Positions 33,064-41,849 are shown, counted from the first letter of the stretch. The stretch: 64,000 nt of DNA from Streptomyces sp. NBC_01306 (GCF_026340465.1 NZ_JAPEPC010000002.1:310001-374000), one strand, 5' to 3'. The notes: generated from the letters alone by a model not told the origin. Translations and numbers: made by a program.

Positions 33064-33759
33064 TCACCCCGCCTCGCCGGGCGCGAGCCGCTCCCTGATG
33101 CCGTCGAAGTGGGTACGCATCGCGGTGCGGGCCCGCGTGCCGTCGCCCGCCGCGACCGCGTCGACGATCTCCCGGTGCTGGGCGACCGTGGCGGCCGGGT
33201 CCTGGTGGCCGTCACCCGTGTCGCCCCGCACCTGGTCGAGGGCGGCCCAGAACGCGTCGAGCACTTCGCTGAGCAGGTGGTTGCCGAGGGACCGGTACAG
33301 CACCAGATGGAAGGCGCGGTCCGTACTGCGGGCGATACGCCCCCGCGCGGCCTCCCCCTCCATCTCCGCCACGATCCCCCGCAGCACCGCGAGGTCCTCG
33401 CCGGGCACCGACGCCGCGACGCTGTCGATCAGTCCGGCCTCCAACGCCTCGCGCACCCGCATGAGTTCGTAGAGGCTCGCCTCGCCGTTGCGGTGGCGTA
33501 CCGCCGCACGGAACGCGAGGCCCTCCACCAGCGGGGCCAGGGAGAGCGAGCCCACGAAGGTGCCGGAACCGCGGCGGATCTCCACGACCTGCAGGGCCTG
33601 CAGCGCCTTGAGCGCCTCCCGGACCGTGACCCGGCCGACCCCGAAGAGTCCGGTCAGTTCGGTCTCCGTGGGCAGCGGGCCGCCGGGCGAAAGGCCGCGG
33701 TCCAGGATCAGCCGGCGGATACGGGCCTGGACGTCGTCGGACGCCGTACTGCGGACCAC
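33064..33759 (-). CDS. GntR-family (FadR subfamily) regulator of the sialic acid operon
   Basis: 231 residues. The winged HTH is at about 10-75 (LPTETELTGLFGVGRVTVRE, ALQVVEIRRGSGTFV), followed by an FCD helical effector domain. I choose GTG 33759, five bases after AAGGAG, over the longer form. It is divergent from the nan-type operon, and a nested palindrome lies between them. NanR of Escherichia coli is also a FadR-subfamily repressor that responds to N-acetylneuraminate, so an equivalent role is inferred. Confidence 0.88.
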   Translation of the reverse strand: MVRSTASDDVQARIRRLILDRGLSPGGPLPTETELTGLFGVGRVTVREALKALQALQVVEIRRGSGTFVGSLSLAPLVEGLAFRAAVRHRNGEASLYELMRVREALEAGLIDSVAASVPGEDLAVLRGIVAEMEGEAARGRIARSTDRAFHLVLYRSLGNHLLSEVLDAFWAALDQVRGDTGDGHQDPAATVAQHREIVDAVAAGDGTRARTAMRTHFDGIRERLAPGEAG

Positions 33760-33850
33760 TGAGGCTCCTTCCGGGGCCCGCTCCCGGGCCTGAAGTGTGA
33801 CCGGGGTCACTTTGACGATTCGCACCCCGTGGGGACTATTCTAACCGCAA

Positions 33851-33877
33851 GACATAGGACATCTGATGTCTCATGTC
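33851..33877 (+). promoter_or_regulatory. Nested palindromic operator of the sialic acid operon
   Basis: The inner palindrome GACATCTGATGTC (33858-33870) is perfect and the outer arms GACAT (33851-33855) and ATGTC (33873-33877) share the same centre at 33864. A promoter TTGACG (33812-33817)/TATTCT (33837-33842) precedes it, so the operator covers the expected transcription start. This is the likely GntR site. Confidence 0.8.
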
Positions 33878-33920
33878 GTGGAGAGAATCTCCAGCCCTCA
33901 CTTGCACCAGGAGTAACCCC

Positions 33921-34880
33921 ATGGCCCTGACCGCCCCCCTTCGCGGGGTCGTACCGCCCGTCTGCACCCCGCTCGACGCCACCGGGGAGATCGACACCGA
34001 TTCGCTCTCCCGCCTGGTCGAGCACCTCATCGGCGGAGGTGTGCACGGTCTGTTCGCGCTGGGGTCGACCAGCGAGGTCGCCTATCTCACCGACGCTCAG
34101 CGCGCGACGGTCCTGGAGACCGTGGTCCGCACGACCGCCGGCCGGGTCCCGGTGCTCGCCGGTGTCATCGACACCACCACCGCCCGGGTGATCGACCACG
34201 CACGGGTCGCGGCCCGGCTGGGCGCGGACGCGCTGGTCGCCACGGCGCCCTTCTACACCCGCACCCACCCCAAGGAGATCGCCGGCCACTTCCGGCGCAT
34301 CCGGGCGAGCGTCGACCTGCCGCTGTTCGCGTACGACCTTCCGGTCTCGGTGCACAGCAAGCTCTCCGCGCCCCTCGTGCGCGAACTCGCCGAGGACGGC
34401 ACGCTGGCCGGGCTCAAGGACAGCAGCGGCGACGAGGGCGGGCTGCGCCGTCTGCTCGTCGAACTCGGCGGCCGGGACGGCCGGAGCCAGGGCCCCGTCC
34501 CCCGCTTCAGCATCCTCACGGGCTCCGAACTCACCGTCGACGCAGCGCTGCTGGCCGGCGCCGACGGTGTCGTACCCGGCATCGGCAATGTCGACCCCGC
34601 GGCCTATGTGCGGCTGTACGAGGCCGCACGCGCCGGCGACTGGACGCTGGCCGCCAAGGAACAGGAGCGGCTCGTCTCGCTCTTCGACATCGTGGACGTG
34701 GGCCCCGATGCCGACATGGGGCGCAGCTCCTCGGCGCTCGGCTCCTTCAAGGGCGCACTGCGGCTCCTCGGTGTCATCGCGTGCGGCGACACCGCGTTCC
34801 CGCAGATCCAGCTCGACGCCGAATCCGTCGCGCTCATCGCCGCGCGGCTGCGCGCGGCCGGACTGACCCCTCCCCGATGA
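33921..34880 (+). CDS. N-acetylneuraminate lyase-type aldolase (DapA/NanA family)
   Basis: 319 residues, (beta/alpha)8 class I aldolase. The Schiff-base Lys166 is in LAGLKDSSGD and the catalytic Tyr138 in FAYDLP; the carboxylate loop reads FALGSTSEVAYL rather than the DapA-like GTTGE. Alone it could be any DapA-family lyase. Being first in an operon with a ROK kinase, a ManNAc-6-P epimerase and a NanT-like permease, sialic acid cleavage to ManNAc plus pyruvate is the best reading. ATG 33921 follows AGGAG. The stop overlaps the kinase start as ATGA. Confidence 0.85.
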   Translation: MALTAPLRGVVPPVCTPLDATGEIDTDSLSRLVEHLIGGGVHGLFALGSTSEVAYLTDAQRATVLETVVRTTAGRVPVLAGVIDTTTARVIDHARVAARLGADALVATAPFYTRTHPKEIAGHFRRIRASVDLPLFAYDLPVSVHSKLSAPLVRELAEDGTLAGLKDSSGDEGGLRRLLVELGGRDGRSQGPVPRFSILTGSELTVDAALLAGADGVVPGIGNVDPAAYVRLYEAARAGDWTLAAKEQERLVSLFDIVDVGPDADMGRSSSALGSFKGALRLLGVIACGDTAFPQIQLDAESVALIAARLRAAGLTPPR

Positions 34881-35836
34881 CGACACGGACGACCCACCGC
34901 GGTCCACGTCCGGCGGCGGGTCCCGTCATCGGGCTCGACCTGGGCGGCACGAAGATCGCTGCCGCCCTGGTCGGGCCGGACGGGGCGGTGCTCGCCCGGC
35001 ACACCCTGGCGACTCCGTCGACCGCCGGCGCCGACGCCGTGCTCGACGCGCTGCGCGACGCCGCCCGCGCCGTCGACCGCGGTGCGGTGGCGGTCGGTGT
35101 CGCCGCGGCCGGTGTGGTGGACCCGCGTTCGGGCACCATCACCAGCGCGACGGACTCGATCCGCGGATGGGCGGGCACCGCGCTGGGCTCCGGCCTCGCG
35201 GACCGCACCGCCCTTCCGGTCGCCTGTGACAACGACGTACGCGCCGCCGCGGGACCCGAACTCACCGCGATCGGCGGCGAGTCCGCCTCCCTGCTGTTCG
35301 CGGCCGTCGGGACCGGGGTCGGCGGCGCGCTCGCCTGCGACGGGCGGATGCTGCACGGTTCCGCGGGCATCGCGGGCCATCTCGGGCATCTGCCGAGTCC
35401 CGAAGCGGCCGGGCTCGACTGCACCTGCGGTGGCGCCGGGCACCTTGAGGCGGTCGCATCCGGGCCCGGCATCACCGCCCTGTACGAGCGGCTCACCGGA
35501 CGGACCGCCGACCGGCTCCAGTCCGTGGCCGAGCGGGCCGCGGCGGGTGACAGCGGCGCCGTACGGGCCATCACCACCGGCGCGCGGGCCATGGGCCGTG
35601 CGCTCGGCGGCCTCGCCAACACGCTGGGCCCCGACCGGGTCGTCGTCGGCGGCGGCGTACCGGGAATCGGCCCGCTGTACTGGGACGCCCTCACGGCCTC
35701 CTTCGCGGGCGAGCTGATGCCGCCGCTGCGCCGGCTGCGCCCCGAGGCGCCGCTGTACGGCGCCGACGCCGCCGTACTGGGCGCCGCCGCTCTGACCAAC
35801 ACCGTCCCCCTGCACAGACCGGGAGCCCTCCTGTGA
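34877..35836 (+). CDS. nanK: ROK-family N-acetylmannosamine kinase
   Basis: 319 residues. The ATP phosphate loop is IGLDLGGTKIAAALVG, the sugar-binding part is VACDNDVRAAA, and the ROK zinc motif is present (GHLGHLP then CTCGGAGHLE). It would phosphorylate ManNAc to ManNAc-6-phosphate. It is coupled on both sides by 4-base overlaps (ATGA with the lyase, GTGA with the epimerase). Glucokinase is an alternative for the family, disfavoured by context. Confidence 0.88.
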   Translation: MTTRTTHRGPRPAAGPVIGLDLGGTKIAAALVGPDGAVLARHTLATPSTAGADAVLDALRDAARAVDRGAVAVGVAAAGVVDPRSGTITSATDSIRGWAGTALGSGLADRTALPVACDNDVRAAAGPELTAIGGESASLLFAAVGTGVGGALACDGRMLHGSAGIAGHLGHLPSPEAAGLDCTCGGAGHLEAVASGPGITALYERLTGRTADRLQSVAERAAAGDSGAVRAITTGARAMGRALGGLANTLGPDRVVVGGGVPGIGPLYWDALTASFAGELMPPLRRLRPEAPLYGADAAVLGAAALTNTVPLHRPGALL

Positions 35837-36543
35837 CCACACCGTCCCGTACGCAGCCCCGTACGCCGTCCTCAGCGCTGGCCGGCGCGCTGCGGGGCCG
35901 GCTCATCGTGTCCTGCCAGGCACCTCCCGGCGACCCGATGAGGGAGACCGGCACCCTGGTCCGGCTGGCCAGGTCCGCGGCGGCGGGCGGCGCGGCAGCC
36001 GTACGTGCCAACGAGCCCGAAGTGGTGGCGGCGATCCGGGAATCCGTGGACCTCCCGCTGATCGGCCTGTGGAAGGACGGCGACACCGGTGTGTACATCA
36101 CGCCGACCGTCCGGCACGCTCTGGCGCTCGTGGCGGCCGGGGCCGATGTGGTCGCCGCCGACGCCACCGCCCGGCCCCGCCCCGACGGCGGCACCTTCGC
36201 CGCTCTCGCCGAGGCGGTCCACGCGGCGGGCGCCCTGGTGATGGCCGACGTCTCCACCCTTGAGGAGGGCATCACCGCCGCCGCCGACGGCGCGGACCTG
36301 GTGTCGACCACCCTCTCCGGATATGTTCCCGGCTCACCGCAGCAGGACGGCCCCGACCTCGAACTGGTCGCCGCCCTCGCCGGTGCGGTGGACGTCCCCG
36401 TCGTGGCCGAGGGCCGTATCCGTAATCCGCACGAGGCCGCCGCAGCACTCGCGCACGGCGCCCACAGCGTCGTCGTCGGTACCGCCATCACCGCTCCCAC
36501 CGCGCTGACCGCCGCGTTCGTCTCGGAACTCGCCCAGCGATAG
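35833..36543 (+). CDS. nanE: N-acetylmannosamine-6-phosphate 2-epimerase
   Basis: 236 residues, NanE-type TIM barrel. Family segments: LRGRLIVSCQAPPGDPM, PLIGLWKDGDTGVYITPT with the catalytic-lysine region, VAADAT and VVAEGRIRNPHEAAAAL. It converts ManNAc-6-P to GlcNAc-6-P, which enters amino-sugar catabolism through NagA/NagB encoded elsewhere. GTG 35833 overlaps the kinase stop as GTGA. Confidence 0.93.
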   Translation: MTTPSRTQPRTPSSALAGALRGRLIVSCQAPPGDPMRETGTLVRLARSAAAGGAAAVRANEPEVVAAIRESVDLPLIGLWKDGDTGVYITPTVRHALALVAAGADVVAADATARPRPDGGTFAALAEAVHAAGALVMADVSTLEEGITAAADGADLVSTTLSGYVPGSPQQDGPDLELVAALAGAVDVPVVAEGRIRNPHEAAAALAHGAHSVVVGTAITAPTALTAAFVSELAQR

Positions 36544-36602
36544 CGCATCACCGCCTGCCGGCCGGCCTCAGCGCCGAGTCCGTCCGGCATTCTGGAGGCA
36601 TC

Positions 36603-38078
36603 GTGCACAACAAGACCCAAGCCCCGCTCCCCTGGTACCGCGAGGTATCCCGCACCCAGTGGAAGTCGTTCTTCGCCGCCTGGATCGGCTATGTCCTGGA
36701 CGGCTTCGACTTCGTGGTGATCACCCTGGTCCTCACCGAGATCAGCGCCGACTTCCATCTGAGCACGGTGCAGGCCGCCAGCCTGGTGTCCGCCGCGTTC
36801 ATCACCCGCTGGCTCGGCGGGGCCGTACTCGGCGCCCTGGGCGACCGCTACGGGCGCAAGCTGTCGATGATCGTGAGCATCCTGCTCTACTCGCTGGGCA
36901 CCTTCGCCTGCGGTCTGTCGTGGGACTACACCAGCCTGTTCGTCGCGCGCCTGGCGATCGGCATGGGCATGGCCGGTGAGTACAGCGCGAGCGCCACGTA
37001 TGCCATGGAGAGCTGGCCCGCGCGGCTGCGCAACCGGGCGAGCGGCTTCCTGATCTCCGGCTTCTCCGTGGGTTCGGTGCTGGCCGCCCAGGCGTACAAG
37101 TGGATCGTCCCGGCGCTGGGCTGGCGCTGGATGTTCTACATCGGCCTGGTGCCGATCGTGGTCGCCCTGTGGCTGCGACGCGCCCTGCCCGAGGCCCCCG
37201 AGTGGAGCGAGTCGGTCAAGGAGCGGACCGCCAGGCCCAATCCCTTCCGCCCGCTCTTCGCCACGCCGGTCCTGGCCACGGTCAACATGGTGCTGGTGGC
37301 CGTCGCGACCGTAGCCCTGTTCGCTGTCTTCACCCCGGCCGGTGCGGGGATGGTGCCCGTCCTCTCGGTCCTGGCGGGGATCAGCCTGCTCGTTCTCGCG
37401 GTGCAGCTGGGCGGCCGGCGCAGCTGGCTGCTGTACGTGTCCATGATCGTGACCGTCTTCTTCGCCTTCCTGTACACCTGGCCCATCCAGGCGCTGCTGC
37501 CGACGTATCTCAAGACCGACCTGGGTTACTCGCCGAGCCAGGTGAGCGACGCCCTGTTCTTCGCCGGGTTCGGCACGATGGCGGGCTGCTGGCTGGCCGG
37601 CTTCGTCGGCGACTGGATCGGTACGAAGAAGGCGTACGCGTTCACGCTGCTGGCCTCGATGGTCTTCGTGTTCCCGGTGTTCGCCGTGCACGACAACCTG
37701 CTGCTGCTCGGCGTCCTGCTGTTCGTGCTGCAAGCCCTGAGTTTCGGTATCTCCGGGCTGCTGCCGCGCTACATCGGCGGCCACTTCCCGACCGAGGGCC
37801 GCGCCGCCGCGCTCGGTTTCACCTACAACGTCGGCGCGCTCGGCGGTGCGGTGGCTCCGGTCCTGGGCGCGCACCTGGCTTCGGGCATGCCGCTGGGCCG
37901 GGCCCTCGCCGTGCTGACCTTCGCGGGCACGGTCCTGGTCGTCCTGCTGGTCGGCTTCGATGTGCCGGCGCGGCTCAACCGGCTGACGGACCCGGACGGC
38001 ATCCATGACCATCTGGCCGCCGATCTGCCCGCTGTGCCGTCCTCCGCGCTGCCGGTGCAGGAGCAGACCCGGGCCTGA
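36603..38078 (+). CDS. nanT: Sialic acid:proton symporter (NanT-like MFS)
   Basis: 491 residues with 12-14 TM segments, the same length class as E. coli NanT. The N-terminus WYREVSRTQWKSFFAAWIGY, then LDGFDFVVITLVLTEI, matches NanT-like carriers, and LGDRYGRKLSM is the MFS loop. A central extra hydrophobic region (VLSVLAGISLLVLAV) agrees with the 14-helix NanT topology. GTG 36603 follows a TGGAGG site. It is the last gene of the operon and is followed by a strong terminator. Confidence 0.9.
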   Translation: MHNKTQAPLPWYREVSRTQWKSFFAAWIGYVLDGFDFVVITLVLTEISADFHLSTVQAASLVSAAFITRWLGGAVLGALGDRYGRKLSMIVSILLYSLGTFACGLSWDYTSLFVARLAIGMGMAGEYSASATYAMESWPARLRNRASGFLISGFSVGSVLAAQAYKWIVPALGWRWMFYIGLVPIVVALWLRRALPEAPEWSESVKERTARPNPFRPLFATPVLATVNMVLVAVATVALFAVFTPAGAGMVPVLSVLAGISLLVLAVQLGGRRSWLLYVSMIVTVFFAFLYTWPIQALLPTYLKTDLGYSPSQVSDALFFAGFGTMAGCWLAGFVGDWIGTKKAYAFTLLASMVFVFPVFAVHDNLLLLGVLLFVLQALSFGISGLLPRYIGGHFPTEGRAAALGFTYNVGALGGAVAPVLGAHLASGMPLGRALAVLTFAGTVLVVLLVGFDVPARLNRLTDPDGIHDHLAADLPAVPSSALPVQEQTRA

Positions 38079-38096
38079 CACCCCCCGTACGCGGAA

Positions 38097-38138
38097 CACC
38101 CCGGCGGGGCAGTCGTCGTCGACTGCCCCGCCGGGGTG
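38097..38138 (+). terminator. Terminator of the sialic acid operon
   Basis: A perfect 19-base stem (arms 38097-38115 and 38120-38138) with a four-base loop. It lies between the nanT-like gene and the convergent UPF0324 exporter gene. Confidence 0.9.
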
Positions 38139-38175
38139 CCGGCGGTCACCGGGACTGCGGCCCCGGTGTGCACGC

Positions 38176-39300
38176 TCAGGTGGTGAGCAGGACACCCGCG
38201 TAGCTCACCCCCGCGACAACCACCCAGGAGGCAAGCCCGAGGGCGGCCGTCTTGGCTCCGGAGCGGGCGAGCGACGGCAGATGGACGGCGCTGCCGAGGC
38301 CGAAGAGCGCCATGGCCAGCAGCAGCTGCTGCGCGGTGTCGGCGGCGTCGAGCACCCCGGCGGGCAGCACGCCGGTGCTGCGCAGGGCGGTCATCGCCAG
38401 GAAGCCGATCACGAACAGCGGCACGATGGCCGGGCGGCGGGTGCCCAGCGCCTCCTTGCCGCCGGCCTCCTCGTGGGCGCGGCGCCGCCGGTGGGCCATC
38501 GCGACCCCGGCGACCAGCGGTGCGAGCATCGCCACCCGGATCAGCTTGACCATCACGGCCTCGCCGAGCGCGGTCGGGCCGGCGGTCTGCGCGGTGGCCA
38601 CGACCTGGCCGACGTCATGGACACCGGCGCCGACCCAGCGGCCGAACTGCAGATCGTTCAGGCCGAGGGGGTGGTGCAGCAGCGGAAGGACCGCGATGGC
38701 GAGGGTCCCGCACAGGGTGACCAGGGCGACCGAGGTCGCCACGTCGGCCGCCAGCTGCTCGTCGTCCTCGTCCTTGCCGAGCGCACCGCTGACGGCGCTG
38801 ATGGCGGAGGCGCCACAGATCGAGTAGCCGGTGGCGATCAACAGCGGCTGGTCGCCGGGCAGTCCCATCTTCCGGCCGAGCCACCAGGTCCCGAAGAAGG
38901 TCGCGAGGACCACGCAGAGCACCATGGTCACCGTCGCCCAGCCGAGGCCCAGGACATCGCCGATGCTGAGCTTGAGTCCGAGCAGCACGATGCCGCCGCG
39001 CATCAGCCGCTTGCCGGCCGTCGTGAGCCCCGCCCTGCCCCGGCCCCGTACGAAGGAATGCACCCCGGGGACGTGCGCCGCCACGACGCCGAGCACGACG
39101 GACGCCGTCAGCATCGGCACGGCGGGCACCAGCGCGTGCACGCCCTCGGCGAGGCCGAGTCCGACGACGGCGAGCGCGAGGCCGGGTGCGTTGCGGCGCA
39201 CCGGCCCCGGTGCGGACGCGCCGCCCGGGGACGGCTTCGACGGCTGTCCGCCCGGTCCGCCGGGGGACGACGAGTGGGTGCTTTCCGTACTCAGTGTCAT
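38176..39300 (-). CDS. UPF0324/YeiH-family anion exporter (candidate sulfite/sulfate exporter)
   Basis: 374 residues, about 10 TM segments. Family stretches: LMRGGIVLLGLKLSIGDVL, GYSICGASAISAVSGALG, GAGVHDVGQVVATAQT and VKLIRVAMLAP. UPF0324 proteins have been proposed to export sulfite or sulfate in bacteria degrading C2 sulfonates; xsc lies 4 kb away. ATG 39300 is preferred because the alternative ATG 39360 lies inside the LysR operator. The ribosome site is weak, so the start is uncertain. It is divergent from a LysR regulator. Confidence 0.88.
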   Translation of the reverse strand: MTLSTESTHSSSPGGPGGQPSKPSPGGASAPGPVRRNAPGLALAVVGLGLAEGVHALVPAVPMLTASVVLGVVAAHVPGVHSFVRGRGRAGLTTAGKRLMRGGIVLLGLKLSIGDVLGLGWATVTMVLCVVLATFFGTWWLGRKMGLPGDQPLLIATGYSICGASAISAVSGALGKDEDDEQLAADVATSVALVTLCGTLAIAVLPLLHHPLGLNDLQFGRWVGAGVHDVGQVVATAQTAGPTALGEAVMVKLIRVAMLAPLVAGVAMAHRRRRAHEEAGGKEALGTRRPAIVPLFVIGFLAMTALRSTGVLPAGVLDAADTAQQLLLAMALFGLGSAVHLPSLARSGAKTAALGLASWVVVAGVSYAGVLLTT

Positions 39301-39357
39301 GATCACCAGCCTGTGGGCGATCGGCACAGCCCGGTAGACGCGAATCCGGGACCAGGT

Positions 39358-39374
39358 CATAGGGTTCCCCTATG
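39358..39374. promoter_or_regulatory. LysR operator between exporter and lysR
   Basis: CATAGGGTTCCCCTATG is a perfect inverted repeat (seven-base arms). It is followed by another CCTATG half-site at 39383-39388. It lies in the divergent promoter region. Confidence 0.75.
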
Positions 39375-39414
39375 AAGGTTTTCCTATGAGGCCATGCCGT
39401 ACGAGGAGGCACCG

Positions 39415-40344
39415 GTGAGCGAGCGCGGGGAGACCCAGGACAGCGGGCAGCGGCCGCTGCCCGATCTGCAGTCGCTGCAGCTGCTGGTCACCGTGGCGGA
39501 GACCGGCAGCCTGGGCAGGGCCGCGGCCCGGATGCTCATCAGCCAGCCGTCGGCCAGTGCGCGGATGCGCACGCTGGAACGCCACCTCGGGCTCCAGCTC
39601 CTGGACCGCTCCACCGCGGGGTCCCGGCTCACCCCGGCCGGGGCGGTGGTGACCGACTGGGCGCGTGCGGTGCTCGAACAGGCCGCGGCGCTGGTCGAGG
39701 GGGCCGCGGCACTGCGGTCCCGGCAGGACAGCCGGCTGCATGTCGCCGCCAGCCTGACCATCGCGGAGGAGCTGATGCCGGGCTGGCTCGTCACCCTGCG
39801 GGACAGTGCGCCGGACGCCCATGTCGGGCTGACGGTGACCAACAGCTGGGGTGTGGTCGAGGCACTGCGCCGCGGGGGCTGCGACCTGGGATTCGTCGAG
39901 GGCCCCCGGATCCCCGACGATCTGCACCGCTCAGCGGTGGGACGCGACCGGCTGGCCGTCGTGGTGGCGCCCGGCCATCCCTGGACACACCGGCGCAGCG
40001 CCCTGAGCGGGCGCGAGCTGGCCGACACCCCGCTGCTGCTGCGGGAGGCGGGCTCCGGCACCCGGGAGACCCTGGAGCGGGCGCTGCGCCCGTACGACGG
40101 AATCGCCGTCCCGGTCCTGGAGCTCGGTTCCACCGCCCCGCTGCGCAGCGCGGCAGCCCGCGGTCTGGCACCCGCGGTGCTCTCCGCTCTGGCCGTACGC
40201 GAGGACGTGGCGTCGGGCCGTCTGGTCGAGGTCGAGGTCGACCCCTCCGTACGGCTGCACCGTGTCCTGCACGCGGTCTGGCCCAAGGGCCGCGAACTGC
40301 CGGAGCCGGCGCTCCACCTGCTCCGGGTGGCCAAGCACCGGTAG
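39415..40344 (+). CDS. LysR-type regulator of the UPF0324 exporter
   Basis: 309 residues. The HTH is LQSLQLLVTVAETGSLGRAA, then MLISQPSASARMRTLERHLG and LLDRSTAGSRLTPAG. The effector domain is similar in type to YeiE/CbbR-like regulators. GTG 39415 is favoured: GAGGAGG lies five bases upstream, whereas ATG 39394 lacks a site. Pairing of YeiH-type exporters with a divergent LysR gene is common. Confidence 0.9.
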   Translation: MSERGETQDSGQRPLPDLQSLQLLVTVAETGSLGRAAARMLISQPSASARMRTLERHLGLQLLDRSTAGSRLTPAGAVVTDWARAVLEQAAALVEGAAALRSRQDSRLHVAASLTIAEELMPGWLVTLRDSAPDAHVGLTVTNSWGVVEALRRGGCDLGFVEGPRIPDDLHRSAVGRDRLAVVVAPGHPWTHRRSALSGRELADTPLLLREAGSGTRETLERALRPYDGIAVPVLELGSTAPLRSAAARGLAPAVLSALAVREDVASGRLVEVEVDPSVRLHRVLHAVWPKGRELPEPALHLLRVAKHR

Positions 40345-40360
40345 GGCGTGTCCGCCGGGT

Positions 40361-40402
40361 CGCGCCGTCCGCCCGGACATCGAAAGCCGGGCGGACGGCG
40401 CG
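40361..40402. terminator. Hairpin between lysR and GNAT gene
   Basis: A perfect 16-base stem (CGCGCCGTCCGCCCGG with CCGGGCGGACGGCGCG) with a ten-base loop lies between convergent genes. Confidence 0.85.
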
Positions 40403-40439
40403 GCCTCGGGTCCGGCGAGGGCTTTGCGGGTGGCGGCCG

Positions 40440-41018
40440 TCAGCGCTCCTGGCGGAGATCCAGCATGCAGAGCACCTTGTCGTAGCGGCGCTGCCCGAAG
40501 GCGACGAAGTCGGGCAGACGGCCGTACTCGGCGAAGCCCAGCGAGCGGTAGAGCCGCAGGGCATTGGCGTTGTCACCGCGGGCGTCCAAGGTGAGCACTT
40601 CGATGCCGGCCGCCCGGGCGTCCTCGACCAGCGCGGCAGTCAGCGCCCGGCCGACGCCACGTCCATGGACACCGCGGTCCACCGCGAGCTTCTCCAGGTC
40701 GGCGTGCGGCCTGTGGGTCGGTCTGGCGTACCGCAGCCAGTACCCCAGTCCGACGAGGCGGCGGTCCAGATAGGCGACGCGCAGGGCCCCGTCCCCCTCC
40801 CGGACCGCGTGCAGCACGTGGTCGAGCAGCTCCGCGACCTCGTCGGGCGAGGGCGGTTCGACCCATCCCAGCGCGGCGCCCCGGCCGACCAGGTCCGCCA
40901 GAACCCGGTGGGCCGATGCCGCGAGCCCGGCGCCCAGCTCCGGATCGCGAGTCAGCTCCGAAGCGTCGAGTACGGCGAGCTCGCCGGCGGTCTCACCGTT
41001 GATCGGTTGCGCATTCAT
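40440..41018 (-). CDS. GNAT-family N-acetyltransferase
   Basis: 192 residues. The acetyl-CoA loop is VDRGVHGRGVGRALTAALV (about 112-130) and the motif B strand is LTLDARGDNANALRLYRSLGF. The substrate cannot be told. The C-terminal DLRQER ends just before the terminator. It sits between the exporter/LysR pair and the pta operon, and no functional link is evident. Confidence 0.9.
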   Translation of the reverse strand: MNAQPINGETAGELAVLDASELTRDPELGAGLAASAHRVLADLVGRGAALGWVEPPSPDEVAELLDHVLHAVREGDGALRVAYLDRRLVGLGYWLRYARPTHRPHADLEKLAVDRGVHGRGVGRALTAALVEDARAAGIEVLTLDARGDNANALRLYRSLGFAEYGRLPDFVAFGQRRYDKVLCMLDLRQER

Positions 41019-41093
41019 GGCGGGCAGCCCAGGTCCTGTCCGGTCCCCGGCCCTGGGCCGGTCCCGCCCCGGATACGCGCGGTGGCGCGCGGT

Positions 41094-41849
41094 TCAGCAG
41101 CCACGCAGGACGTCCGGGAGACGGCGGACGGAGTCGATGACGTAGTGCGCTCCGGCGGCGCGCAGCTGGGGTTCCGTGTGGGCGCCGGTCAGCACGGCGA
41201 CCACGAGACCCGCACCGGCGCGCAGGCCCGCCTCGATGTCGTACGGGGTGTCGCCGACGACCACGGTGTGGTGGACGGAGGGCGTCTCGGTGCGCAGGAG
41301 CGCGGTGAGCACCATGTCGGGGTAGGGGCGGCCGCGGCCCGCGTCGGCGGGTGAGAGCACCGCGTCGGCGAGGTCCAGCCAGCCGAGGGAAGCCAGCAGG
41401 CTGTCCCGGGTCCGGGGCGAGAAGCCGGTGTTGAGGACGACGGCGACGCCGGATGCGCGGAGCGCCTCGATCGTCTCGCGTGCACCCGGGATCGGCTTGC
41501 AGCGGCCGGCGGCGACGAGTTCGGCGTAGGCGCGCTCGAAGACGTCGTTGGCCCGCTCCGCCGCGTCCCGGTCACCGAAGAGATGGCGGAACACGGAGAT
41601 CTTGGACTCGCCCATGGTGGCGCGGACGTGCTCCATCATGCGGGTGTGGGCCGGGCCGCCCTCCGGTACGTCCAGGTGGCACAGGGCCTGCACGAAGGCA
41701 TCCTCCACGGCGCCCGCGTCGGTGACCGTGGTACCGGCCATGTCGAGTACGGCGAGGCAGATTCCGTCGCGCGAGCCGTCGCCGGCCCCGGCGCGGTGAT
41801 CAGCCGGGGCGGCGTGGCGGGGCGCGGCGGTCGGGGGTGTCAGGGGCAC
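41094..41849 (-). CDS. Phosphonatase-like HAD hydrolase (PhnX-related)
   Basis: 251 residues. The HAD nucleophile Asp36 is in VLDMAGTTV, the exact style of phosphonoacetaldehyde hydrolase (DxAGTT). The cap domain has MGESKISVF, placing Lys83 where PhnX has its Schiff-base lysine. Motif III is VVVGDTPYDIEAG. The GTG at 41849 has GGAGGAAG upstream and lies inside the pta reading frame (10-base overlap), so it is co-translated with pta. PhnX cleaves the C-P bond of phosphonoacetaldehyde, the phosphonate analogue of the Xsc substrate. Whether this protein does so is unproven. Confidence 0.85.
   Translation of the reverse strand: MPLTPPTAAPRHAAPADHRAGAGDGSRDGICLAVLDMAGTTVTDAGAVEDAFVQALCHLDVPEGGPAHTRMMEHVRATMGESKISVFRHLFGDRDAAERANDVFERAYAELVAAGRCKPIPGARETIEALRASGVAVVLNTGFSPRTRDSLLASLGWLDLADAVLSPADAGRGRPYPDMVLTALLRTETPSVHHTVVVGDTPYDIEAGLRAGAGLVVAVLTGAHTEPQLRAAGAHYVIDSVRRLPDVLRGC

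Noticed and set aside
35691..38195. 834-residue open frame antisense to the kinase/epimerase/permease genes
   Set aside because: Low-complexity Arg/Gln/His composition, no domain, and it spans three well-supported genes on the other strand.
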